Shown piece by piece: positions 25,899 to 37,485 of a stretch of 64,000 nt of DNA. The stretch is from Talinum fruticosum (lineage: Eukaryota; Streptophyta; Magnoliopsida; Caryophyllales; Talinaceae). The notes beneath the pieces were generated by a model. It was not told the DNA's origin. It did no database searches and was given only the letters and a program-made list of their open reading frames with translations. The stretch covers positions 8,557,001-8,621,000 of the forward strand of contig JAITYX010000007.1 of assembly GCA_021018815.1 (NCBI GenBank), read 5' to 3'. The position numbers and the translations under genes were made by a program. Each line of letters opens with the position of its first letter. Within the stretch, counting starts at the first letter, position 1.

Positions 25899-27290
25899 TG
25901 TTGAGAGAAATATTTACCGCAAGTACACGGTGTAGTCGTAACTAGGAACCGGCAAGTACGGGTCGTGTCCACAAGGAACTCGTTTTCAAATACTAAATCC
26001 ACCTTAAAAACTCTAATCTAGGTAAAAACTCGGTTCGACGGTGATTTGGTTTTTGGATTCAACTAAAAACAAAATAACTATGAGAGATCAATGAATAACA
26101 AGCCTTAGATTGGGATTAATCACACTGCTATGCCTGAAATCAACATCAAATACGGTTTGAGATTTGCCTATGCTAGCAGTTTAGAAGGGGAGACACCAAA
26201 TTAAACCTATCTTCCCCTACTTTCGAAGGTCAAAGACTAATCTTGCACAATCTAATCACCTATTTTCTTTCATTGGATTAACAAAGCGCAAAATCATAAA
26301 GAATGAATCTCACAACCCTCGATTAAAACCTTAATTATTTTCATAATGAAGTTCTAATCGCTCACAACGTCATTCTAGGTCGGTTTTCATCTTTCAATAC
26401 AAAACCCTAATAACAATATATGAGTCCGCTTTCGAGAAAATCAATGAAAAGTGATGAGCGAAGTAAATTCTAACCTAACAAGCATAGAACAATTCAATTG
26501 GCATTCAATTCATGATTATCAAGGCATAATAGGGATCAATCCCAACCTAAGTAGAGAAATTAGCTCCTAAACATGATACTAAACAATTGACAGAATTTAG
26601 GGAACATAGCCATGGAGAAACGAAGAGAAATTATGAAGAAAAGATAAAGAGAAAAAATTACGATTACCGAATAAAAACTTGAAGCGATTCAATCATACAT
26701 AAACTTGAAGTAGAAAATTAGAATTGAGTGTTCTTGAGTCTCCTTTTGGGGTTGCCTCTCGAAAACCCTAGCTAAAATTTAGAATTCGGAAAAAGATCCC
26801 TAAAAATTACAATTTGGAAACTTAAATACCCGCGGAAACAGTAGTCGCACGGGTACCGTGCGGGTTTTGCGGCGGTTTGCATGGCCGTGCAGGTCTCGCA
26901 CAGCCGGCTGTGCGAAAACTCCGAACTCTCTGCTGTTTCGCACGACCGTGCGAGATTCTACACGGGGTGTCGTGCACGACTTCAAATTCTGTAGCTTCTT
27001 ACACGGCCGTGCAAGATGCGCACGGGGGTCGTGCAAGGTCTCTTGATGTGCTTTAGGCTTTTTCCTTGCCTCCTCTTGGGCCCGAACTCTCCTCTTTATT
27101 GCTTTTCATCAAATTAGCCTCGAATCTCTCTAATTTAAGCCCAAAACCTGTAATAAAGAGATTTACTAGTTTAGGTGATGATAAAGAGAAAATAAGCGAA
27201 ATCTAACCCAAAACTAAATATAAATCATTAAAATCATCACATAATTGAGTTAGATAATGCTTTAAAAACCAATAAAAACGAGGTTTAACA
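25899..27290 (-). mobile_element. solo LTR, Ty3/gypsy-type
   Basis: On the minus strand the sequence runs from TGTTAAACCTCGTTTTT (27290) to CTCTCAACA (25899), i.e. TG...CA ends, 1392 bp. It is flanked on both sides by CAGT (25895-25898 and 27291-27294), a probable target duplication. It is homologous over most of its length to the LTR at 28969-30183 and to the inverted LTR at 28251-28974. No internal region is attached, so it is a solo LTR left by recombination. Its U3-side part contains a cluster of GCACGGCCGTGC-like palindromes (26845-27045). Confidence 0.82.
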
Positions 27291-28250
27291 CAGTGATAAA
27301 CCCCTTTTACTTTAATTTATTCAATCGAATCTAAAGGTATTTTTCTATTAAATTTTCTCTTTTCCCGTGAAAGTTTGTGTTTTTGCCCCTTTTTGTGAGA
27401 GTTTTTTTGTAAAAGTCTTGTTTATCTCATTTGTGTAAGTTATTTATCTTACTAATACGTGATGGTTGTTAATTCAATTAGAGAGTATATTGTTGATATT
27501 TTTATCAAATTAGTGTCATTGATTTTGATGAAGATCCAATACTTGAATTTCATATTACTCAATCAAAATGATGTTTCATTCATATTGGATCTAACATATC
27601 ACACAAAGATATATTTTATAAGGTTGTATAATAGCTCACGATGTTCAAGAGACATATTGAAGTCGAAGAATACGATTTCTTACTAAATTGATACTCGCAA
27701 GTATGAAGCAAAATGGAAGTATATTTATTGTTTCGGAGAAAACCGAATTGGTGATGTGGATGATGATTCGGAGAGAGGAAGGATTTATCGCTCCGGTGCT
27801 GGGTACGTGGCATGATCGATCCGATTCCGCGTGGTCATTGCTTGAACCCGCAAAAAGGCAAAACCCTAGGTGGTGGATCCCGGAAACGCTCCTCCGACGC
27901 TTAAGTTAGTGATTAACTTGATTGAAGGGATCGAGGAAATCTTCCTCGATGTGCGTGGGGGAATTCCGTGGGAGTTGAGAGGTTTTCCGAAGATGGAAAC
28001 TCTTGGGATAAATGTTGATGAACGTTGATGAACGTTGAGAGCTTGATAGCTTAGAAACTTGAGAGATTATGAGAAAGACGAAATTTGTGGAATGTGGAAA
28101 AACATGCCCCATAGAGTTGGGAAATGATGTGTATTTATAGGAAGATTTTAAAGAGGTAGAATAGTAATTTATCGTGGTTTAAGGGAAACCCTAGCCCTAA
28201 TGGGTTTTGGGCTTTGACCTGGCCCGTTAAAGATTAGCTTGGGCCGATAC
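27291..28250. other. unassigned repeat-like DNA between LTRs
   Basis: No gene was recognised. Phrases such as AATGATGTGTATTTATAGGAAG (about 28122-28143), containing a TATA-like motif, and a GAACGTTGAT duplication at about 28019-28038 suggest a fragment of another LTR element, but no matching second copy is present in the window. Confidence 0.35.
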
Positions 28251-28974
28251 CGTTAAACCTCATTTTTGCCGGCTTTTAAGGTATTATTTAACCCAATTCG
28301 AGATGATTTCAATGATATTTATTTAGTTTTGGGTTAGATTTTGATCACTTTCTCTTTATCGTCACCTAAGCTTGTAAATTTGATGAAAAGCGATGAAGAG
28401 AAGAGTTCGGGCCCAAGAGGAGGCAAGAAAGAAGCCTAAAACACATCAAGAGAAGTCGCACAGCCATGCAGATCATCGAGCGAAAGCCGGAAGTGAAGGA
28501 AGGCCGCACGGCCCTCGTGCACATCTTGCACGGTCGTGCAATAAGTTACGGAAGTTGAAGACGCGCACGGCACCCGTCCAGAATCTGCACGGCCGTGCAA
28601 AACGAGCAGAGAGCACGGAATCTGCGGCATATTTTCGCACGGTACTCCGTGCGACTTTCGCACGGCCGTGCGACTCATTGTTTCGGCGATTATTTAAGTT
28701 TCCTAATTGTATTTGTTGAAGGATTCTATTCCAGAATTTAGAAATTTAGCTAGGGTTTTGAGAGCAGCTCGAGAGGAGACTCAAGAACACTCTTTATTGT
28801 TCATCTCCTTCAAGTTTTTGTGATTGAATCACATCAAGTTTTTCATTCGGTAATCGTAATTTTTCTCTTTATCTTTTCTTCACAATTTCTCTTTGTTTCT
28901 CTATGGCTATTTTCCCCAATCTTTATCAATTGTTTAGTATCATGTTTAGGGGCTAATTTCTCTACTTAGATTGG
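28251..28974 (+). mobile_element. truncated LTR in + orientation (same family as solo LTR)
   Basis: It begins GTTAAACCTCATTTTTGCCGG at about 28252 and reads as the reverse complement of 29390-30183 for about 700 bp, including the palindrome cluster (28490-28680). It stops at a 17-bp imperfect microhomology (TTAGATTGGGATTAATC) where the sequence continues in the opposite orientation. The missing part is the distal end of the LTR. Confidence 0.78.
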
Positions 28975-30183
28975 GATTAATCACACTAATATGCCCGAAC
29001 CAGAATCGAATACCGTTTGAGATTTACCTATGTTAGTAGTTTAGAAGAGGGAGACACCAATTAAGCCTATTTTCGCTTACTTTCGAAGGTCAAAGACTAA
29101 TCTTGCACAATCCAATCACCTATTTTCATGGGATTAATAAAGGGAAAAATCACAATGAACAATTAAAACCTTAATTATTTTCATATCAAAGTTCTAATCG
29201 TTCACAACGTCATTCTAGGTAAGTTTTCATCTTTCGATGTTCACAAAACCCTAATAAAAGCATATGAGTCCTCTCTCGAGGCAATCAATGAAAAAGTGAT
29301 GAACGAAGTGAATTCTAACCTAACAAGCATGGAACAACTCAATTGGTACTCAATTCACGATTATCAAGGCATAATAGGGATCAATCCCAACCTAAGTAGA
29401 GAAATTAGCCCCTAGACATGATACTAAACAATTGATAAAGATTGGGGAAAATAGCCATAGAGAAACAAAGAGAAATTGTGAAGAAAAGATAAAGAGAAGA
29501 AATTACGATTACCGAATGAAAAACTTGATGCGATTCAATCATAAAAACTTGAAGTAGATGAACAATAAAGAGTGTTCTTGAGTCTCCTCTCGGAGCTGCT
29601 CTCGAAAACCCTAGCTAAATTTCTAAATTCTGGAATAGAATCCTTCAACAAATACAATTAGGAAACTTAAATAATCGCCGAAACAAGTACTCGCACCGTG
29701 CGAAAATCTGCCCATGCTTACGTGCTCTCTGCTCGTTTTGCACGGCCGTGCAGATTCTGCATGGGGTGCCGTGCGCGTCTTCAACTTCCAGTAACTTGTC
29801 GCACAGCCGTGCAAGATGTGCACGGGGCGGTGCGGGATGTGCACAGGGGCCGTGCGGCCTTCCTTCACTTCCGGCCTTTCGCCCGATGATCTGCAGAGCT
29901 GTGTAGCTTCGCACAAGGGGTCGTGCGACTTCTTTTGATGTGTTTTAGGCTTCTTTCTTGCCTCCTCTTAGGCCCGAACTCTTCTCTTCATCGATTTTCA
30001 TCAAATTTACCTCGAATCTCTCAAATTTAAACCCAAAAACCTGTAATAAAGAGATTTACGAGCTTAGGTGACGATAAAGAGAAAGTGGTCAAAATCTAAC
30101 CCAAAACTAAATAAATATCATTGAAATCATCTCGGAATTGGGTTAAATAATGCCTTAAAAACCAGCAAAAACGAGGTTTAACA
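28969..30183 (-). mobile_element. 3' LTR of the gag-pro element, truncated at its distal end
   Basis: It starts on the minus strand at TGTTAAACCTCG (30183), directly after the polypurine-type stretch AAGCATGGGGGAGT (30184-30197), which marks it as the 3' LTR of the element whose body lies to the right. It is homologous to the solo LTR (26105-27290) but lacks the last roughly 200 bp, being fused head to head with the LTR at 28251-28974. It contains the third cluster of GCACGGCCGTGC palindromes (29695-29935). Confidence 0.8.
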
Positions 30184-32399
30184 ACTCCCCCATGCTTAGC
30201 TCTTGCTTGTCCCCAAGCTAGACTATCAATTAACGATCTCGGGGTAAAAACCTCGCATTCACCCTCTTCGGGTGACAAGTTAACAGTTAAATCAATGGGG
30301 ATGACCATGCACAAAAACAACCTATTCAAAGTGTCATACTTGCATGAAAACTTGCCTGGAAACTTCAATGACTACAATGCTTGGTTGCAATGCACAATTG
30401 TCTCATATTGAACCACAATAACATTCATGACGCCCTCAAACAAATGGTGAACTAGCTTGATTGGTGGAACCTCACTTTAGGACATGTGGATCACTCCATC
30501 TCATTTGAAATTTCTTTTTGAGGTTTCTCTCAACATCTCTTTCCAAAACACAACCTACTATAGGCTTAGTCGTATTCTTATTCTCGCACCACTATAGAGG
30601 CAAAAATGCAAGTGAAATCAAGAGGTCTTTCAAAGCTTGTAACGTGGCCAAGGTTCATTGGTAGAAAGGGGAACCATTTTGGGATATGTGGAGCTAGATA
30701 GCCGAGGCCTAACAGGTAAGGAGCAAAAACACTTCCAAACATGACTAAAAACTTTCTCCCAATTCACCTCTTTGAACACAACATGCTTTAAGACAACTTT
30801 TGAAATGAGCATACAACTTTTTTGAACTTTCCACATGCCAACCACTTATTTCTTCACTTTTTTTCTCTTTTTTTTCTTTTTCAATTTTTTTCAATTTTTT
30901 TCTTTTTTTTTTAAAAATTCAAAATTTTCAGGAATAGATATAATTGGCATGGGAATCATAAACATGTACTCAATTCCAAAAGAGTCTAAAAGGGAGCTTA
31001 TCATTTTTTTTCAACATGGATCATCGAATCAAACTACAAACTGAATGAAACACTCCATCATTTAATCCAAAACCACCCAAAAGTATTGCTCCACTAGACC
31101 CGGCTTAGGTATAGGAAATGTATATAGGCCATGGGTAAAGCGAGATGCGGGTGTACCAAGAAATAGGTTAAGGCTCAAAGGGGTAGCAAAAGAGTATAAA
31201 TAAATGGGACGGCTTTTTGGCTCATGTAGCTTGAAAACAAATGAATGCTTCTATCATATTACACAATGCACATGCCAAGTGTGGTCTCAAAGAGAAACAA
31301 AGCAAGTTCTAGAGGTATGCATCAAGGGAGAGTCACACAAAGAATGAAACATGAGACTAAAATTGATGAATTAGTCTATAAGACTCAAAGTCTCACGGGC
31401 TTGTCCACCACGAGTCAATAGCTAGCTCAAAGATTTACCACATGCTCAAGTTTGACCAATCATGTAAAGAAATTCTCAAAGATACCGGCAAGCAACTCAA
31501 GACATCACAATCAAATTCATTCACAAGTTCGTTTACACACAAAGATTCCACCAAAAATGGGCTATCAAATCATGCACAATCACGCCCAAAGATCTACTAT
31601 CACAATTCACATCATCATCACGAGAGGGGTTTTCAAAACTGTTTTTGGGATTTTTTTAAAGCAATAAAAGCTAACTAATAAAGATACCTCACATAGAAGA
31701 GAATGAAAGAAGGGATGGAACGTGTTTACCTCAAAAGTTTATGAATTTAACTCCTCCATAATTCCCCAAATGAGCCAAGATAAAAAGAAGAACAAAAATG
31801 TAAGTAATGCAAAGATTCTAACCTATATGCTTAGGACTACATGATAAACGGAAAGGTGAAAAATTGAAAAAGTAATCCTAAGAAACTACATGAATGCAAC
31901 CTAAATGAATGCAAATCCATCCCTACCATCCTTAAAACATCATCCAAAAGCTGCAAGCTACTCCCCATGCTTAACTCTTGCATTGTCCTCAATGAAAAAG
32001 GGCAAGAAAAGAAAGGAAAGGGAAGAAAGCCTGCAAACAACGGGAAATTGTAATAAGGGTGGGAGGGAGGGATATATTTTTTGTTTTTTTATTTTTTTTT
32101 GAAAGCAATAAAAATGCTTGGGTTGCCTCCCAAGAAGCGCTTATTTAAGGTCCTTCAGCTTGACCCTTACCTTAAACAGTAGATAGGGAGGACTGAGGAT
32201 GAGGATAAAGTGAAGAATGGTCTTGTGGCATGAAATTCATTACCTCCTCATCATGATCAACACTTTGAGCAAACCGAATATCCGCTTCGATGGGCAAGTC
32301 CGGCGGAGCAGGTTGGCGTGGGTGGCTCATCCCATGTGTGCATATCAAATCAAGCTGCGGGGCTGGGAACAGGAGCCAAGGGTACAGGTGGTGGTGGGA

Positions 32400-32992
32400 G
32401 GAAGAAATCAACACTTGTCACCACGGATGTGAAAGGAGATCTTCCCTGTAGGTACATCAATCACGACTCCTGCAGTTGCCGAAATGGTCTCCCTAAAATA
32501 ATAGGGACTCGGATGCTCTCATCCATATCTATCACCACAAAATCGCGAGGGAACAACAAACTTCCCTACTTGAACGGGTACATCCTCCAAAATACCCACG
32601 GAGTGCTGAACGGACTGATCTGCAAGCTGAATGGAGATATTTGTACGTTGCGGATCTCCTAGCTGAAGCTTCTTGTAAAGTGGAAATGGCATTATGCTCA
32701 CACTTGCTCCGAGATCACAAAGGGCTCTATCAATCTCCACTCCCTTGATTGAGCAGGGAATAGAAAAACTTCCCGGATCTTGTAGCTTAGAAGGTGACTT
32801 GCTCTGCAAAGCCGCACTACACACCTCTCCCATGCTTATTACATAAACATCCTCCAACCTAGTCATCTTGGAGAGAATCTCCCTTAGAAACTTAAGATAG
32901 GAGGGTGTCTCCTTGATAGCCTCCAAGAATGGCATGTTGATGTAGACCTTCTTCAACATATCAATAAATTTCAAAAATCGAGGCTCTAACAA
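32400..32992 (-). pseudogene. retrotransposon aspartic protease domain, degenerate
   Basis: The open frame 32992-32519 carries the active-site motif CDLGASVSIMP and a typical upstream segment (FLEAIKETPSYLKFLREILS). The conserved continuation (IDMDE, LGRPFL-like) appears in another frame just after, so the coding sequence is broken. It belongs to the gag-pro element and has no host function that I can support. Confidence 0.8.
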
Positions 32993-33199
32993 TCTCCGAG
33001 GATATGGTACGGATGGCCGGTATGGGCGTATAGGAGGTGTTTTGGGGGCATGCTCATCTAAACTCCGAATTGGGCTATGCTGATCAACCTTAGCGAGTGT
33101 TATGCTTGTCTTCCTGCAAAATCATAACGGGACTCTTTACTAACTCTGCGATACGAGGTTTGAACAGGCATTGACATGGGCTCTGGGGTTGGTCTCGGG

Positions 33200-35045
33200 T
33201 TGACCTAGAAGTTGCCCCGAGGTCTAGACAAATGACTCACTTGTTGAGCTATCTGGGCAATCTGGGTATCCATCATCTTTTGGTGAGTAGACATGCTATC
33301 TAATTGGGCGGTGATGATCTTGATGGACTGGGTCACGTCGTCGTTGATCTTACTCGAGTCCGGATGAATGCTCTTATGAGGGCATCTGTTTGTGGTTCTT
33401 GTAGGAAAGAAGGTGGACAAGTATCCTTCTTATGAAAACCGAGGAGGTTGGGTGGTCATTGGTGGCTGGAGGTTGGGGTTCGATGAGATAGGTTCGATAG
33501 TTCGAACCCCTTGAGTTATAGCTTTGGGGGTATGGCTTGCTTTGGGGTCCTTGGTTGAAGTTGTGAAGAGCATTAACGTGCTCAGGGATAAGAGTTTGAC
33601 ATTCAGCTCCTGTGTGCCCATGTATACCACATATCTCACATAAAACTATAGTCCCAAATGATGAACTAGAAGAACCCGCTTGGGAGGAAAGCTGTAGCAA
33701 TCTTCTCCATCTTAAACGCTAGTGCATCTAGCTTGCTTGATAATAAGGCCACAGCATCAACTTCATACTTCCCTCCTGTCATGGGTACTTGTCCTTTCAC
33801 TTCCCCAATGGTAACTGTTTGCAGCCATACTCTCAATAAGAGCTTTTGCCTCACCTTCTCCCTTAGCCATAAGAGCACCTCCTGTAGCTGCATCTATAGA
33901 AATCCAAATTTGGGGAGGTAAACCATTATAGAAGGTTTGTAGGAGCATCCACCCTGGAATACCGTGGTGAGGACATTTCTTACGGAGGTCCTTGTACCTT
34001 TCCCAAGCCTAATAAAGTGACTCTCCATCGTCTAAGCGAGAAAGTGGAGATGGCGTTTCGTGAGTTTAGCGGTCTTTCTTGGGGAAAGAACTTTGCCATG
34101 AACGCCTTTGACAAAGCTTCCCAAGTGGCGTACTTGTTGGGATCCTCATTCAACAACCAATCCTTGGCTCTATCCTTTAGGGAGAAAGGGAAGAGCTTGA
34201 GGCGGAGGGCTTCATCGGTGAAGTTGTTGATCTTCACGGTTCCACACTTCTCCAAGAAGGAGTTGATGTGTCGGGTGTAGGGATGGCAGTGGGTCCTGGA
34301 CCCGACCCAGACCCGCCAGACCCGACCCATTTAATCGGGTTTGGGTCCAAAAATTTGGACCCGATGGGTCCGAGTCGAGTCCGGGTCTAACCGCCCGGTC
34401 CGGGTCTCGAAAAATAAGACCTAGACCCGACCCGAGACCCGTTTAAGACCCGAACACTAATTTTATTTTTTTAAAAATTCTAACAACGATATTCATGCAA
34501 ATTTGGACCCAGTGCAATTTGAAAACCCTTCCCACAATTTGTTGTTAAGCTTTGATGGATTTTGAACTTTGTAGTGTCAAACTTTGATGAACTTTGTGTT
34601 TAATATATTGGTGTATTTGGTTTGTATGAACTAGGTTTTTGGTTTGTACAATAGGTTGGTTGATAGATAGGTTAGTATAATGCTAAAGATGTTATATGTA
34701 ACAAAATTGCTTATAAATTTACAATAATATTAAAATAGGGCACAAAATATTGATTTTTAAACTCATTTATGATAAAAATATACTAGACCCGTTTAAGACA
34801 CGTGGACCCGTGGACCCGTCGGGTCCGGGTCCGAGTACAAATTTTACAGACCCGCCGGGTCCGAGTCGAGTCCGGGTCCAAGTTTAAAAAGTTAAATGGA
34901 GTGCGGATCCAGTCGGACCCGACCCATTGTCATCCCTAGTCGGATGGCATTTTCGCTGGGAAGCCCTCCAAAAGCATCTTGCCGTACAAAGTGAATGAGC
35001 GACATCTTCACCTCAAAATCCTCCGGGGCCGATACCCCCTTATCC
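33200..35045 (-). pseudogene. retrotransposon gag with CCHC knuckle, interrupted
   Basis: The gag core (VKINNFTDEALRLKLFPFSL, about 34230) and a downstream zinc knuckle CEICGIHGHTGAEC (about 33625; CX2CX4HX4C) are visible in pieces over several frames. The N-terminal part lies right of a 661-bp insertion (34278-34938): the frame upstream of the insertion (34947-35040) resumes on the other side of the duplicated target. Frame breaks elsewhere make it non-coding as given. Confidence 0.78.
34278..34938. mobile_element. hAT-type non-autonomous element inserted in gag
   Basis: Terminal inverted repeats are TAGGGATGGCAGTGGGTC (left) and TAGGGATGACAATGGGTC (right, minus strand). They are flanked by 8-bp target duplications GTCGGGTG (34270-34277) and GTCGGATG (34939-34946), matching 7 of 8. 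Subterminal regions are packed with GACCCG/CGGGTC motifs in both orientations; the 350-bp AT-rich middle has no transposase frame. TIR sequence and 8-bp duplications fit hAT MITEs. It inserted after the retroelement. Confidence 0.9.
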
Positions 35046-35222
35046 GATTAATTAGGCACAATTGGCTAGTGACGTGGCGGGTGAGTTGGAGCTGTCAGGA
35101 AATACCCGAATCATTTACCATTAACTTTGTCAAAATAAAGATCCGTTTTGATATTTCGATTTATTATTATTAGAAAAATTATTTTTGTAAATATCGTATG
35201 ACTTTTCATTAATTAAATAACT

Positions 35223-35226
<4 letters not shown>

Positions 35227-35255
<29 letters not shown>
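35227..35255. repeat. (TA)n microsatellite, left flank of foldback element A
   Basis: Uninterrupted TA repeat directly abutting the GGGGGTTCAATTGAGCCC terminus. Both foldback-like elements here sit in TA arrays. Confidence 0.9.
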
Positions 35256-35258
<3 letters not shown>

Positions 35259-37380
35259 GGTTCAATTGAGCCCTCCCTTTACGTGAGTTCACTCATTAGG
35301 TGCGCACTTTTAATCTCGGCCATTGAATTTTTAATTTTTTTAAAAAATTTATTATTTTTCTAGGAGAGGGGAGGACTAGAAAATCATCGTCATCTTCCAT
35401 CCTCTCCAGCCCTCCCAAGCGCTCTCTCTCTCTCTCAACTCTCGCTCTCTCTCTCTCGTCTGCAGACATCTTCCCGCCGGCTTCTACCTCCGGCCGCTAT
35501 CCTCTCTGTGGCGCCTTCCTTCTTTTCGCCTCAATCAAGATCGTCGGTATCTCTGTCGCCTGAATCCCTACGCTTCTGGTTCCTCTCGCTCTCGCACACG
35601 ACTCCACGACATTCCCTCTCCTCTCGCTTATCGACTCGCCGGAACACGTCGGTGTGTCTTTGTCGCTGTCGTCTGTCTCTCTTCTCTCTGCATCCCTTCG
35701 TGGCTCTCGCTGGACTCTCCTCTCCCCGGCCGTAATCCCCGGTCCAAGCACCCAGCTGCCGGCGAGATTCACATTTAGTCAAGGTTCATTCTCTCTTTCT
35801 TCCCACTCCGCAAAAATCGGATATACGATTTTATGTAATTCATGCTTAATTTGTTCTTTCCGTTTGATGGGTTTGTTTGTGCTAATTTGGGACAATTAGT
35901 TTGATTTTGTATAATTCATGCTCTCTCGATCGAATATGCTTCAAAATTCTTGCTGAAATTGTGCTAGTTTGTGTTTGTTTGGCTGAATCTCTCTAGTACA
36001 TTGCTGAAATTGTGTCCCTCTCTGTCCGGAAGTAGAATTCCTGCTAAAATTGTGTTAGGCGATACATGCTCAAAGAATTCAGTTTTATCTTCGAGTTTTT
36101 ATTTGAGTTTGCTAATTGATTTGAGTTGTACTAAATTGTGGTGAAAAGTTGAAATTGTTAATAAGCTGAATTGTGGTTGCGGATGTTGGGAATTAGTGAC
36201 TTAATTGTGTTGAAAATTTGATAGGAGTTGTGGCGAAAAGTTGAAACTGTTAAGGACCGAATTATGCTTGTTAGTGTTGGGCATTAGTGACTGAATTGTG
36301 TCAAAGAAATTGGGTAGCTTGGAGTAATGTGTATCCGTTCTAAGCACAGTAGTTGGAAATCCTGCTTAAAGTTAAATAATTATTCTTAAAAAATGTTCTC
36401 GAACATAGTACCCAATGTAAGTATTCATCCCTGGTGTGGCTCTAACCATAAAAGGTTAAGAAGCCAAAGAAGAATGTTCCTTATGGATCTTATAATGATA
36501 TATATAGTTAACTACGAGTCTTAACATTCTCATATCTTTAATAATTCTAAGATTTACGGCATTCATTGCTCATAAGCTTAGATAGTTAGATGTTCCTTTT
36601 ATTTAAGATATCCTCTTAAAAGTCATGTTTGTCTTTTAGATCAAAGAGTTAGAATTGGAGAAATCATCAAGCGATCGGAGCTTGGAGATTGTTATTGATA
36701 CAGACCAAAGAGCAACATACACATGCCATGGAAAAATATGAAGAGTTAATTGCATTTTTCGACTATCAAGTTTAGTTTGTATACATTTTGTCATCATTTT
36801 AGCAATATAATCTGCCTCTATGTATTGAAATAGAATCAAGAACTAGTTTCATCATCAAACATATCCCCAAGACCAATAAAATTCGATTTTTATTCCAAAT
36901 TCCGAAATCTATAGTAACTTCTTTTTTTGTTTTTGATCCCCTCGATTATAGGCAACAGTTTCTGGTTGCTTCAAGGTATTTATGATACAAGCAACACCTG
37001 AAAGTGTCTTGCTCAAAGTTTCTAAAAGTCTAATTCTCTTTGAATGTTGCTGACTTGACAAGTACATTAATCTTGATAAGATGAGACTCGTCAAATATAA
37101 CCAATCAGCACCTTTTAGAAGCTGGTTGTAAAGTTCAACTGAAAGTTTCTTATGTGAGAGCTGTTAAAAGATGGAACAATTGCATTGTAGGGACTAGTAT
37201 AATCAGTGGTATAGAATCATATCACTCTGGATAGAATACTGAAATTTCGATATATTTTTGCAGCATACATTGGGTACTATGTTTTGTGTAGTTGTCACCT
37301 ACGGTTCTTTAATATTGATGGCACAACTATTCATAAATGAGCATACACCATTCAGTGTCTATGTCTATGAAACCTTGGAC

Positions 37381-37450
37381 GCCTATTAGCTCAATTAGTA
37401 GAGCATTTGTGTTATTACACAAAGATGTGGGTTCAAATCCCACATAGGCT
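37381..37450 (+). ncRNA. tRNA-like module A1
   Basis: It reads GCCTATTAGCTCAATTAGTA at the 5' side (A box) and GTGGGTTCAAATCCCAC as a perfect T arm (B box), closing with ATAGGCT. The stem TTTGT/ACAAA encloses an 8-base loop (GTTATTAC) instead of 7, and the outermost acceptor pair is lost, so it is probably not a working tRNA. Pol III promoter boxes are intact. It lies at the inner end of the left arm of element A; module A2 is its inverted partner. Confidence 0.7.
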
Positions 37451-37485
37451 AAAAACAAAACTAGAAACATGCATACAAGTTGGTC

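Larger units (their letters stand above)
30184..35120 (-). mobile_element. Ty3/gypsy gag-protease element body, no reverse transcriptase (TR-GAG-like)
   Basis: Reading leftward from about 35.1 kb, the order is gag, CCHC zinc knuckle, aspartic protease, a conserved noncoding block (GCTTCTTGGGAGGCAACCCAAG, about 32120-32142), about 1.9 kb of low-complexity and noncoding DNA, polypurine tract, LTR. There is no trace of reverse transcriptase, RNase H or integrase between the protease (ends about 32.4 kb) and the 3' noncoding part, so pol was lost or never present. Elements with LTRs and gag only (TR-GAG) are known in plants and depend on relatives for pol. The type is Athila/Tat-like by the gag and the 3' motif. 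No 5' LTR or primer-binding site is visible before the foldback element that begins at 35256. Frames are degenerate. Confidence 0.75.

Noticed and set aside
32172..32662. Frames around 32.2-32.7 kb as host genes
   Set aside because: They are other-frame readings of the degenerate retroelement protease region.
36640..36740. Short plus-strand open stretch IKELELEKSSSDRSLEIVI after an acceptor-like TTTTAG
   Set aside because: It could be a captured exon inside foldback element A, but it is about 33 codons with no partner exon or homologue that I recognise.
37381..37450. Annotating the four modules as functional tRNA genes
   Set aside because: The loop length is wrong and acceptor pairs are lost in A1/A2; called tRNA-like instead.
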